Assembly: GCA_025454125.1 (NCBI GenBank)
Contig: JALOPA010000112.1
Coordinates: 1 to 6,600 of the forward strand
DNA from: Thermodesulfobacteriota bacterium
GTDB lineage: Bacteria > Desulfobacterota > DSM-4660 > Desulfatiglandales > HGW-15
Direction of reading: 5' to 3'
Length of the DNA: 6,600 bases
The position numbers were made by a program, and so were the translations under genes. The notes beneath the pieces were generated by a model. It made no database searches. It was not told the DNA's origin and saw only the letters and a program-made list of their open reading frames with translations. Shown piece after piece: positions 1 to 5,223 of the stretch (positions are counted from its first letter, which is position 1; each line of letters begins with the position of its first letter).

Positions 1-109
1 AAAGCATTCCAGGCACTTTCAGGTCCTGGATGTAGGCCGCCCTGCCGGTCACTTTGTCAACGGCATCTCTCTTCGGAATTCTCTTTCCAACACTGCTCAA
101 TGTCTCCAT
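1..109 (-). CDS. Molybdopterin-binding large subunit of a xanthine dehydrogenase family hydroxylase (N-terminal 36 residues only)
   Basis: Only the start of the gene is inside the window; it continues past base 1. The visible protein begins METLSSVGKRIPKRDAVDKV and continues to TGRAAYIQDLKVPGML. The pattern VGK-x-x-P-(K/R)-x-D-A-x-x-K-V-T-G-x-A-x-Y followed by D-L-x-x-P-G-M-L is the usual N-terminus of the CoxL/HcrA/XdhA molybdenum subunit, which binds the molybdopterin cofactor and carries the active site. The ATG at 109-107 is preceded by GGAGG at 119-115 with 5-nt spacing. The gene follows the [2Fe-2S] subunit gene after 18 bp, giving the order FAD, FeS, Mo subunit that is common for this family. 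The catalytic residues and substrate pocket are outside the window, so substrate type cannot be judged. The family is secure; the specific function is not. Confidence 0.85.
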   Translation of the reverse strand, partial: METLSSVGKRIPKRDAVDKVTGRAAYIQDLKVPGML

Positions 110-114
110 GATGA

Positions 115-119
115 CCTCC
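115..119 (-). promoter_or_regulatory. Ribosome binding site of the molybdenum subunit gene
   Basis: On the minus strand this reads GGAGG, 5 nt before the ATG at 109. It lies inside the 18-bp gap after the stop codon of the [2Fe-2S] subunit gene and supports the chosen start of the partial gene. Confidence 0.75.
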
Positions 120-127
120 GTCATTCT

Positions 128-631
128 CTATTCCGCCTTTCTCGGTCTCATCTCCCCTTTGGTGGAAATGGCGTGGCTTGCCGCTTTGACCGCATCGACA
201 ATCTGGACATAGCCTGTGCAGCGGCAAAAGTTGCCTGCCAGGGCATGGCGGATTTCATCTTCCGTCGGGTTGGGGTTTTCATCCAGAAGCGCCTTCGCCG
301 ACATGATCATCCCCGGGGTGCAGTATCCGCACTGTACCGCCCCCTGCTCGATGAAAGCCGTCTGCAGGGGATGGAGCTCGCCCGAGGCTTTGGCCAGGCC
401 TTCGATGGTGGTCACGGTGGCCCCATCGATTTCCACGGCAGGAAAGAGGCAGGCGTTGACGGCCTTTCCGTTCACCAGCACGGTGCAGGCGCCGCATTCC
501 CCGCTTCCGCAGCCGTACTTGGTTCCGGTCATCTCCAGCTCTTCCCTGAGCAGCTCCAGGAGCGTCCAGAAGGGGTCCACCTCCATTTCCATCCTGTTCC
601 CGTTCAACACAAACGATATCTCCTTCTTCAT
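128..631 (-). CDS. [2Fe-2S] electron-transfer subunit of a molybdenum hydroxylase (CoxS/HcrC type)
   Basis: The 167-residue protein is the small iron-sulfur subunit that passes electrons between the molybdopterin subunit and the FAD subunit in the cytoplasm. Two clusters are fully recognisable. A plant-ferredoxin-type [2Fe-2S] site uses C41, C46, C49 and C61 (GCGSGECGACT, then NAC). A helical [2Fe-2S] site uses C101, C104, C136 and C138 (QCGYCTPGM and FCRCTGY). Length is normal for the family (about 150-170). The frame is open upstream to a possible ATG at 748, but that would run inside the FAD subunit gene. The ATG at 631 is chosen because a near-perfect Shine-Dalgarno precedes it and because the ferredoxin fold begins at MKKEISFVLNG. 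It starts 11 bp after the FAD subunit stop codon. All eight cluster ligands are present, so it is probably functional. Confidence 0.95.
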   Translation of the reverse strand: MKKEISFVLNGNRMEMEVDPFWTLLELLREELEMTGTKYGCGSGECGACTVLVNGKAVNACLFPAVEIDGATVTTIEGLAKASGELHPLQTAFIEQGAVQCGYCTPGMIMSAKALLDENPNPTEDEIRHALAGNFCRCTGYVQIVDAVKAASHAISTKGEMRPRKAE

Positions 632-632
632 C

Positions 633-645
633 GGATCACCTCCTA
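633..645 (-). promoter_or_regulatory. Very strong ribosome binding site overlapping the upstream stop codon
   Basis: On the minus strand the bases read TAGGAGGTGATCC, almost fully complementary to the 3' end of 16S rRNA (anti-Shine-Dalgarno). AGGAGG ends 7 nt before the ATG at 631. The first three bases, TAG, are the stop codon of the FAD subunit gene, so ribosomes ending there sit on the next start site. This decides the start of the [2Fe-2S] subunit and suggests coupled translation. Confidence 0.85.
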
Positions 646-1509
646 CCGTGCTCTTTCCATGGCAAGGCGTGCCATGCGCGGGACAAGAACTTCTACCATC
701 TCCCTGCGGTACCAGGCCTCTCCGCGAATGCTGTCTCTGGCCTTGCACTCCTCGGCTGCGGCCTTGCCTGCTTTGCGCAGGACCTCCTCCGTGACTTTTT
801 GGCCTTTGAGGATCGACTCCCCATTCCTGGCCCGCATGGGCGTGGGCGCCAAAACTCCCAAGCCGATTCTCGCTCCTGTGCAGGTGGCCAAGTCCTCGGC
901 CAGGGACAGGAGCACCGCCACTCCCAGAAGAGGGAGCTCCATGGCTTCCCGCCGCGTGTGCTTCACGTAGGCGGCTCCTGTGCGTGGAGGCAGTTTGGGG
1001 ATCACGAACTCCAGGAGAATCTCGTTCGGTTCGAGAAGCGTCTGTCCTGGACCGATGTAGAGGTCTTGCAGGGCCATGCTCCTCTCCCCTTTAGGTCCCC
1101 GGATTCGGACTTGGGCCCCGAGGGTGATCAATGGGATGGCGCCGTCGGCCGAGGGAACGGCATTCACGATGTTCCCGCCGATGGTGGCTACATTCCGGAT
1201 CTGCACGGAGCCGATGTTCGTCACGGCGTCGATGAGAATCGGGAACTCCTTCCGGATGACGGGAGAGAGCTCCAGCATGCGGTGAGTCACCATAGCCCCG
1301 ATTCGCAGCTCGCCGTCCTTGTAAATGATCTGATCAAGGCCCTGGACTCTCCTCAGAGAGACCAGATACTGGGGAGTGATCTTCCCCTCCTTGATCTTGA
1401 CCATCACATCCGTGCCTCCGGCAACAAACTTCGCCCTTTCGCCGCGGCTCACCAGGAGCGAAATCGCCTCGTCGATGGTTGAGGGCATGAGGTATTCAAA
1501 CTTGCTCAC
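643..1509 (-). CDS. FAD-binding subunit of a molybdenum hydroxylase (CoxM type)
   Basis: The 288-residue protein is the medium, flavin-binding subunit of a xanthine dehydrogenase/CO dehydrogenase family enzyme. The two FAD motifs are AGGTD at residues 30-34 and TIGGN at 109-113, the latter inside the conserved stretch QIRNVATIGGNI. The C-terminal CO-dehydrogenase flavoprotein domain follows from about residue 175. There are only two cysteines (C210 and C255). 4-Hydroxybenzoyl-CoA reductase flavin subunits carry an inserted loop of about 40 residues with a [4Fe-4S] cluster; no such loop is present here, and the protein is correspondingly shorter. The start is a GTG at 1509, supported by AAAAGGAG 7 nt upstream; an in-frame ATG at codon 8 lacks such a site. 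It is the first gene of the hydroxylase module, after a 223-bp gap filled by an octamer repeat array. Confidence 0.94.
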   Translation of the reverse strand: MSKFEYLMPSTIDEAISLLVSRGERAKFVAGGTDVMVKIKEGKITPQYLVSLRRVQGLDQIIYKDGELRIGAMVTHRMLELSPVIRKEFPILIDAVTNIGSVQIRNVATIGGNIVNAVPSADGAIPLITLGAQVRIRGPKGERSMALQDLYIGPGQTLLEPNEILLEFVIPKLPPRTGAAYVKHTRREAMELPLLGVAVLLSLAEDLATCTGARIGLGVLAPTPMRARNGESILKGQKVTEEVLRKAGKAAAEECKARDSIRGEAWYRREMVEVLVPRMARLAMERAR

Positions 1510-1516
1510 GGTTCAT

Positions 1517-1524
1517 CTCCTTTT
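1517..1524 (-). promoter_or_regulatory. Ribosome binding site supporting the GTG start of the FAD subunit gene
   Basis: The minus strand reads AAAAGGAG ending 7 nt before GTG at 1509. It favours GTG over the internal ATG seven codons later, which would remove the conserved N-terminal strand SKFEYLMP. Confidence 0.7.
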
Positions 1525-1535
1525 AAAGAAATTTG

Positions 1536-1713
1536 GGGATTCTGGAATTTGGGAATTCTGGCATTCTGGAATTCTGGGATTCTGGGATTCTGGAATTAGG
1601 GAATTAGGGAATTGAAAAACTCTGCACAAGAGCCTTTGCCTTCAATTCCAGAATCCCTCAATTCGTCAATTCCAGAATTTGTCAATTCCTCAATCCCAGA
1701 ATTCCAGAATTCG
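1536..1713. repeat. Inverted array of 8-bp tandem repeats (10 + 9 units)
   Basis: The left arm (1536-1615) is ten consecutive 8-bp units of consensus GGAATTCT with no slip in phase: GGGATTCT, GGAATTTG, GGAATTCT, GGCATTCT, GGAATTCT, GGGATTCT, GGGATTCT, GGAATTAG, GGAATTAG, GGAATTGA. After a 26-bp spacer (1616-1641), the right arm (1642-1713) is nine consecutive 8-bp units in the opposite orientation, such as TCAATTCC, AGAATCCC and AGAATTCC. Read in one orientation, all 19 units share ATT at positions 4-6, while the last two bases vary among CT, GA, AG and TG. The innermost units (1608-1615 and 1642-1649) are perfectly complementary, so the transcript could fold into a long imperfect hairpin. 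The array lies 19 bp after the ligase stop codon and ends 26 bp before the FAD subunit start. An 8-bp period does not keep a reading frame, consistent with non-coding DNA. Confidence 0.93.
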
Positions 1714-1732
1714 CAATTGTTTTCTTCCTTGT

Positions 1733-3025
1733 TTAGAATTCTCTGTTGTCAAAAACCCTTTTGCTTTTCCTTTCCGATCTCGGCAAGGTGCCGTAGTCCA
1801 CGATCTCGATCGCCGCGCTCACCAGAACCTGCTTCTTCACTTCTCCGGCCACCTTCTTGCTTAGTTCCGGATCTTTCTCCTTGGCGACTCCCTGATCCCG
1901 CTCCACCTTGATGGTCATGTAGTCCTTGCCGTCTTCCTTCCGGTCGAGGAGGATCTGGTACTCGCTCCCGATGCCCGGCGTGCCGGAGAGAATGTGATCA
2001 ATCTGGCCGGGGTAGATGTTCACGGCCCGGAAGATGATCATGTCATCCGACCGGCCCAGCAGCCGATCATGTCTTGGAAGAATGGACCCGCACGGGCACC
2101 TTCCGGGGATGAGCCTTGTGAGGTCCCGGGTTCTGTAGCGGATGAGCGGGGCCGCTTCTTTCCTGAGGGTGGTCACGACCATCTCACCGATCTCCCCCTC
2201 GGGAACGGGCTTGAGGGTCTCAGGATCCAGGATCTCCAGGATGTAGTAGTCCGCCCAGTAATGAATCCCCGTGTGATAGATGCAATCCAGCCCTGTTCCA
2301 GGACCGTAGAGCTCCGTCATCCCCGGAATGTCGAAGAGGTGGTCCAGGTTGAGGATTTCCTTGATGCGGCTCCTCATGGCATCGCTGGACCTCTCAGATC
2401 CGAAGATCATTTTCTTGAGATGAATCTGATCTTTGATGCCCCGTTTGAGAACCTCTTCGGCCATGAGAAGGCCCATGGACGCCGTGCAGCACATGGCCGT
2501 GGTCTTCATATCCACCAGGAACTGGCACTGCATGTCTAAATTGCCCGGGCCTGCAGGAATAGCCATGGCACCGAAGCGCTCGCACCCCAGCTGAAAGCCC
2601 ACGCCCGCGGTCCACACGCCGTACCCCACCGCGATCTGCACCCTGTCTTGCAGGGTCAGTCCCGCCATCTCGTAGCAGCGAGCAAAGAAATCAGCCCAGT
2701 CCTTGATGTCTTTCTGGGTGTAGGCGAGAACCTTTCTCTTCCCTGTGGTTCCCGAGGATGCGTGAATCCTCACCACCTTCTCGAAGGGAACCGCGAGGAG
2801 GGGGAAGGGGTATCCTTCCTGCAGATCCTTGGAGGTGGTGAAGGGAAGCTTTTGAAGATCCTTGAGGGAGCGAATGTCCTTGGGCTTGACGCCTGCTTCA
2901 TCGAGTCTTTCCCGGTATAAGGCCGATCCCCGATACGCATGGTTCACCGTCCATTGGAGCCCATGAAGCTGAAGTTCCGCAAGTTCCTTTTTCGTTTTGA
3001 TGTTGGGCATGAAACTCTTTGACAT
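1733..3025 (-). CDS. Phenylacetate-CoA ligase family (PaaK-type) acyl/aryl-CoA ligase
   Basis: The 430-residue protein is an adenylate-forming enzyme that would activate a carboxylic acid with ATP and join it to coenzyme A. Motifs in order: phosphate-binding loop SSGTTGKRKV at 90-99; GMTELYGPG at 235-243; YRTRDLT at 297-303, as in PaaK; GRSDDMIIFRAVNIYPGQID at 324-343; and the C-terminal LPRSERKSKRV at 414-424, whose Lys420 is in the place of the catalytic lysine. C248 with H255, and C310-P-C312, match the cysteine/histidine pattern that probably binds zinc in many anaerobe members. Length fits the family (about 430-440). In the phosphate loop, Arg96 replaces the usual proline after GTTGK. 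The frame also allows an ATG at 3049, but AAGGAGG lies between that codon and the ATG at 3025, which is therefore preferred. Neighbouring TRAP transporter and hydroxylase genes suggest an imported organic or aromatic acid as substrate. The acid itself cannot be named. Confidence 0.93.
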   Translation of the reverse strand: MSKSFMPNIKTKKELAELQLHGLQWTVNHAYRGSALYRERLDEAGVKPKDIRSLKDLQKLPFTTSKDLQEGYPFPLLAVPFEKVVRIHASSGTTGKRKVLAYTQKDIKDWADFFARCYEMAGLTLQDRVQIAVGYGVWTAGVGFQLGCERFGAMAIPAGPGNLDMQCQFLVDMKTTAMCCTASMGLLMAEEVLKRGIKDQIHLKKMIFGSERSSDAMRSRIKEILNLDHLFDIPGMTELYGPGTGLDCIYHTGIHYWADYYILEILDPETLKPVPEGEIGEMVVTTLRKEAAPLIRYRTRDLTRLIPGRCPCGSILPRHDRLLGRSDDMIIFRAVNIYPGQIDHILSGTPGIGSEYQILLDRKEDGKDYMTIKVERDQGVAKEKDPELSKKVAGEVKKQVLVSAAIEIVDYGTLPRSERKSKRVFDNREF

Positions 3026-3036
3026 GATGGTCATCG

Positions 3037-3043
3037 CCTCCTT
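3037..3043 (-). promoter_or_regulatory. Ribosome binding site that sets the ligase start
   Basis: The minus strand reads AAGGAGG. It is 11 nt before the ATG at 3025, 2 nt before an ATG at 3034 and downstream of an ATG at 3049. Spacing therefore favours 3025, giving MSKSFMPNIK as the N-terminus. Eleven nt is slightly long, so 3034 is not excluded. Confidence 0.6.
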
Positions 3044-3067
3044 GTCCATCCAAATCGTCTCTCTAAC

Positions 3068-3305
3068 CGCTCCAACGTTTTAGCTTTTTGAAATTGAATC
3101 TTGATGCACTCGTAAGAATTCGAAAAACGCCTCTTTCTGTCATTCCCGCGTAGGCGGGAATCCAGGCTTCACAAGGTCTTCCGGACTCCCGCCTCCGCGG
3201 GAGTGACGACCTAACGGGCTTCTTACGAAGCCATCAAGGTTGACGGCTCAGGTCATGGGGGCCTTCACTCCTTACCCTTTCAAAAAGCGACAACGTTACT
3301 GAGCG
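3068..3305. repeat. Nested inverted-repeat (MITE/REP-like) element
   Basis: Almost the whole gap between the large permease and ligase genes is a set of nested inverted repeats. Outermost, CGCTC (3068-3072) is complementary to GAGCG (3301-3305), and 3074-3093 pairs with 3278-3297 at 18 of 20 positions. Next, 3100-3118 pairs with 3220-3238 at 16 of 19 (CTTGATG and TCGTAAGAA exact). Then GTCATTCCCGC (3139-3149) pairs with 3197-3207 at 10 of 11. The core holds two matched hairpins, each with an 8-bp stem and 4-nt loop: ATTCCCGC/GCGGGAAT (3142-3161) and ACTCCCGC/GCGGGAGT (3185-3204). A further small hairpin, GGCTTC/GAAGCC, lies at 3217-3232. GTCATTCCCGC hairpins are a repeat type I remember from many proteobacterial genomes. 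The element has no coding capacity and would be mobilised, if at all, in trans. Confidence 0.88.
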
Positions 3306-3310
3306 CCTCG

Positions 3311-4618
3311 TCATTTCACAAGGTCCGAAAGAACCAGCACCGTCCAGTAGGGCGACAGCATCAAAATCGCCATGGAGATGATGTAGGCCGGTATATAGTA
3401 CAAACTCCCCCTGAACACCGTGCCGAGGGGAATGTCTTTTGCCATTCCTGCAACGATGTAGCAACAAATCCCTATGGGCGGCATGATCGCGCCCATGGTG
3501 GTGACGATGCACACCACCTGGCCGAACCAGATCGGGTCATAGCCCATGGCCGTGACCAGAGGGTAAAAGATCGGCAGCGAGATGAGGAGAAAAGCAAGCG
3601 CGTCCATCACGCAGCCGCCGATGATGTAGCAGATGAGAATCATCCACAGGAGAACCCAGTTGGGCAGATCCAGGGTGCTGATCCAGGAGGCCGCCTCGAA
3701 GGGCAATCGAGTGATGGCAAGGAACCGTCCGAAGACCGTGGCCCCCGCCACAATCATGAAGACCAGGCAGGAGATGCGAAGGGTGTCTCCGATGGAGGCC
3801 ATGAAGCCTTTCCACGTGAGCTTTCTCCGGATCAGACAAATCGCCAGGCCGAGGGCGCAGCTGGCCGCAGCCGCCTCGGTCGCCGTCACCACTCCTGTGA
3901 AGAGCGCGTACATGATCACGGCAAAAAGGATCAGGATGTCGATGATCTCCGGAAGAGCCTTCATTCTCTCGGACCACGTGCTCTTGGGCCCTTTGGGGCC
4001 CCAATCCGGATGGCGATAACAGATGTAAATTACGGTCGCTGCGATCAGCAGCGTGAGAATGGCGCTGGGAATGACATTTCCGAAAAAAAGTTTCCCGATC
4101 GATTGCCCCGTGTACAGGCCGTACACCACCAGAACAATGCTGGGAGGAATCAACACCCCCAGAGTGGCGCCGGCTGCCACGGACCCCGCATTGACCATGG
4201 GGTGATACCTGTACTTTTTCATTTCCGGTATGGCGACGCTGCTCATGGTCGCAGCCGTTGCCGTGTTCGACCCGCTGATGGCGGAAAAGGCGGCGCAGGC
4301 CATGATCGTGGTGATGGCCAACCCGCCCTTGTAATGGCCGAACCACTTGTGGGTCGCATAGTAGAGGCTGTTGTTGTACCCTCCGTAGTGGACAAACTCT
4401 CCCACCAGGATGAACATGGGGATAACGGTAAGCCCATAGTTGGAAAAAATGTTCCACAGGTCCGGGCCGATCATCCCAAGGGCCGCATTGAAGGAGGTGA
4501 CATAACTCACTCCCAGAAAGCCTACGATCATCATGGTAAAGGCCGCAGGAAGCCTGAGGACAAACAACACGGCGAACATCACCAGAATACCGATGACTCC
4601 GACAATAGGCCCGCTCAT
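3311..4618 (-). CDS. dctM: TRAP transporter large permease (DctM type)
   Basis: The 435-residue, highly hydrophobic inner-membrane protein is the ion-coupled translocating subunit of a tripartite ATP-independent periplasmic (TRAP) transporter. Conserved signatures are SGSNTATAATMSSVAIPEM at 115-133, ATLGVLIPPS at 151-160, TGVVTATEAAA at 241-251 and MPPIG at 379-383. These repeat-related motifs belong to the two inverted halves of the DctM fold and surround the substrate and sodium sites. Length is usual for the family (about 425-440), with roughly a dozen predicted membrane segments. Its ATG overlaps the small permease stop codon by 4 nt (ATGA), pointing to translational coupling and equal expression of the two membrane subunits. 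A nested inverted repeat begins 5 bp after its stop codon. No motif is missing, so it appears intact. Confidence 0.97.
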   Translation of the reverse strand: MSGPIVGVIGILVMFAVLFVLRLPAAFTMMIVGFLGVSYVTSFNAALGMIGPDLWNIFSNYGLTVIPMFILVGEFVHYGGYNNSLYYATHKWFGHYKGGLAITTIMACAAFSAISGSNTATAATMSSVAIPEMKKYRYHPMVNAGSVAAGATLGVLIPPSIVLVVYGLYTGQSIGKLFFGNVIPSAILTLLIAATVIYICYRHPDWGPKGPKSTWSERMKALPEIIDILILFAVIMYALFTGVVTATEAAAASCALGLAICLIRRKLTWKGFMASIGDTLRISCLVFMIVAGATVFGRFLAITRLPFEAASWISTLDLPNWVLLWMILICYIIGGCVMDALAFLLISLPIFYPLVTAMGYDPIWFGQVVCIVTTMGAIMPPIGICCYIVAGMAKDIPLGTVFRGSLYYIPAYIISMAILMLSPYWTVLVLSDLVK

Positions 4619-5109
4619 GATGCCAGGTTACCCCCTTTCTTCAGAACTGCGTGGAGAAAATCAAGGAGCAGCGTCAGGCAGAGGAAGGCAAAACCCGCAG
4701 CCACTGCGTAGATAAAGGGATAGTAGGCGATCTTGAGAGTCTCCGACACCTCTCCCGAGCCGGCGATCCTTATGCCCCACTTGAAAATCACCCAGGAGAT
4801 CAGCGCAAAGAACACCATCCCGATGAAGTAGCTGATCCCGTCGAGGACCTTCTTGATTCCCGGCCTGAAAGTCTCCGTCAGGATGTCCACCACAATATGG
4901 CTCTTCTTCCTCTGGGTGTAACCGAGTGCAAACGCCGTGACCACGGCTCCCAGAAAGGCTACGAGTTCATAGGCCCCGCGATAGGGCAGGCCGAAGACTC
5001 TGAAGCACACGTTGCCCGTGGCCAGGGCCATGAGGGCCAGAACCGCCACCCCTCCCAGAAACACAAAGGCCTTGTCGAGCAGGTCGCGTATTTTTTCAAG
5101 AACTTCCAT
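4615..5109 (-). CDS. dctQ: TRAP transporter small permease (DctQ type)
   Basis: The 164-residue protein is the small membrane subunit of the TRAP transporter, which pairs with the large permease in the inner membrane and helps dock the binding protein. Four hydrophobic segments are visible at about 14-36, 47-65, 91-111 and 129-150. Family features are the R-V-F-G...Y-R-G-A-Y-E-L segment between the first two helices (37-49) and H71-I-V-V-D75 after the second. Length is typical (150-180). Upstream, AAGGGG about 9 nt before the ATG is only a modest ribosome binding site, and the gene is separated from the binding protein gene by 114 bp with a strong hairpin. Both features would lower its expression relative to the binding protein. 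It ends with a 4-nt overlap into the large permease gene. Confidence 0.94.
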   Translation of the reverse strand: MEVLEKIRDLLDKAFVFLGGVAVLALMALATGNVCFRVFGLPYRGAYELVAFLGAVVTAFALGYTQRKKSHIVVDILTETFRPGIKKVLDGISYFIGMVFFALISWVIFKWGIRIAGSGEVSETLKIAYYPFIYAVAAGFAFLCLTLLLDFLHAVLKKGGNLAS

Positions 5110-5144
5110 GGGCGTTTCCCCTTTTCCCGGCTGCCGCGCTCTGT

Positions 5145-5181
5145 CCCCTCCTCTCCCACCGGCGCTTCGGGCGAGGAGGGG
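5145..5181 (-). promoter_or_regulatory. Intra-operon stem-loop between binding protein and permease genes
   Basis: CCCCTCCTC (5145-5153) pairs perfectly with GAGGAGGGG (5173-5181). After one mismatch, three more G-C pairs (5155-5157 with 5169-5171) close an 11-nt loop. It lies about 42 bp after the binding protein stop codon and 35 bp before the small permease start. No run of T follows on the minus strand, so it is not a classic intrinsic terminator. A role in protecting the 3' end of the binding protein message, or partially attenuating the permease genes, is inferred. Confidence 0.7.
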
Positions 5182-5223
5182 ATAAGAGGATAGATGTGTT
5201 TGAGGAGGAGATACGTTGTGCCG

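Noticed and set aside
173..970. Long plus-strand open frame opposite the FeS and FAD subunit genes
   Set aside because: It is antisense to two well-supported genes, has no recognisable domain, and is explained by the GC-rich codon use of the true genes.
1536..1713. CRISPR array
   Set aside because: The units are 8 bp and contiguous with no spacers between them, and no cas gene is nearby.
1376..1911. Plus-strand frames reading through the octamer array as peptide repeats (such as WDSGI and SSIPEF)
   Set aside because: These are out-of-frame translations of an 8-bp repeat, whose period gives an eight-residue pattern by arithmetic; no start signals accompany them.
3139..3207. Intrinsic terminator after dctM
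   Set aside because: The twin hairpins are GC-rich but neither is followed directly by a T-run on the minus strand; the first TTTTT lies more than 10 bp beyond the second hairpin. A repeat element explains them better.
3234..3512. Minus-strand 92-codon frame overlapping the dctM 3' end and the nested repeat
   Set aside because: It lies in another frame of dctM, is His/Arg-rich and runs into palindromic repeat DNA; there is no ribosome binding site.
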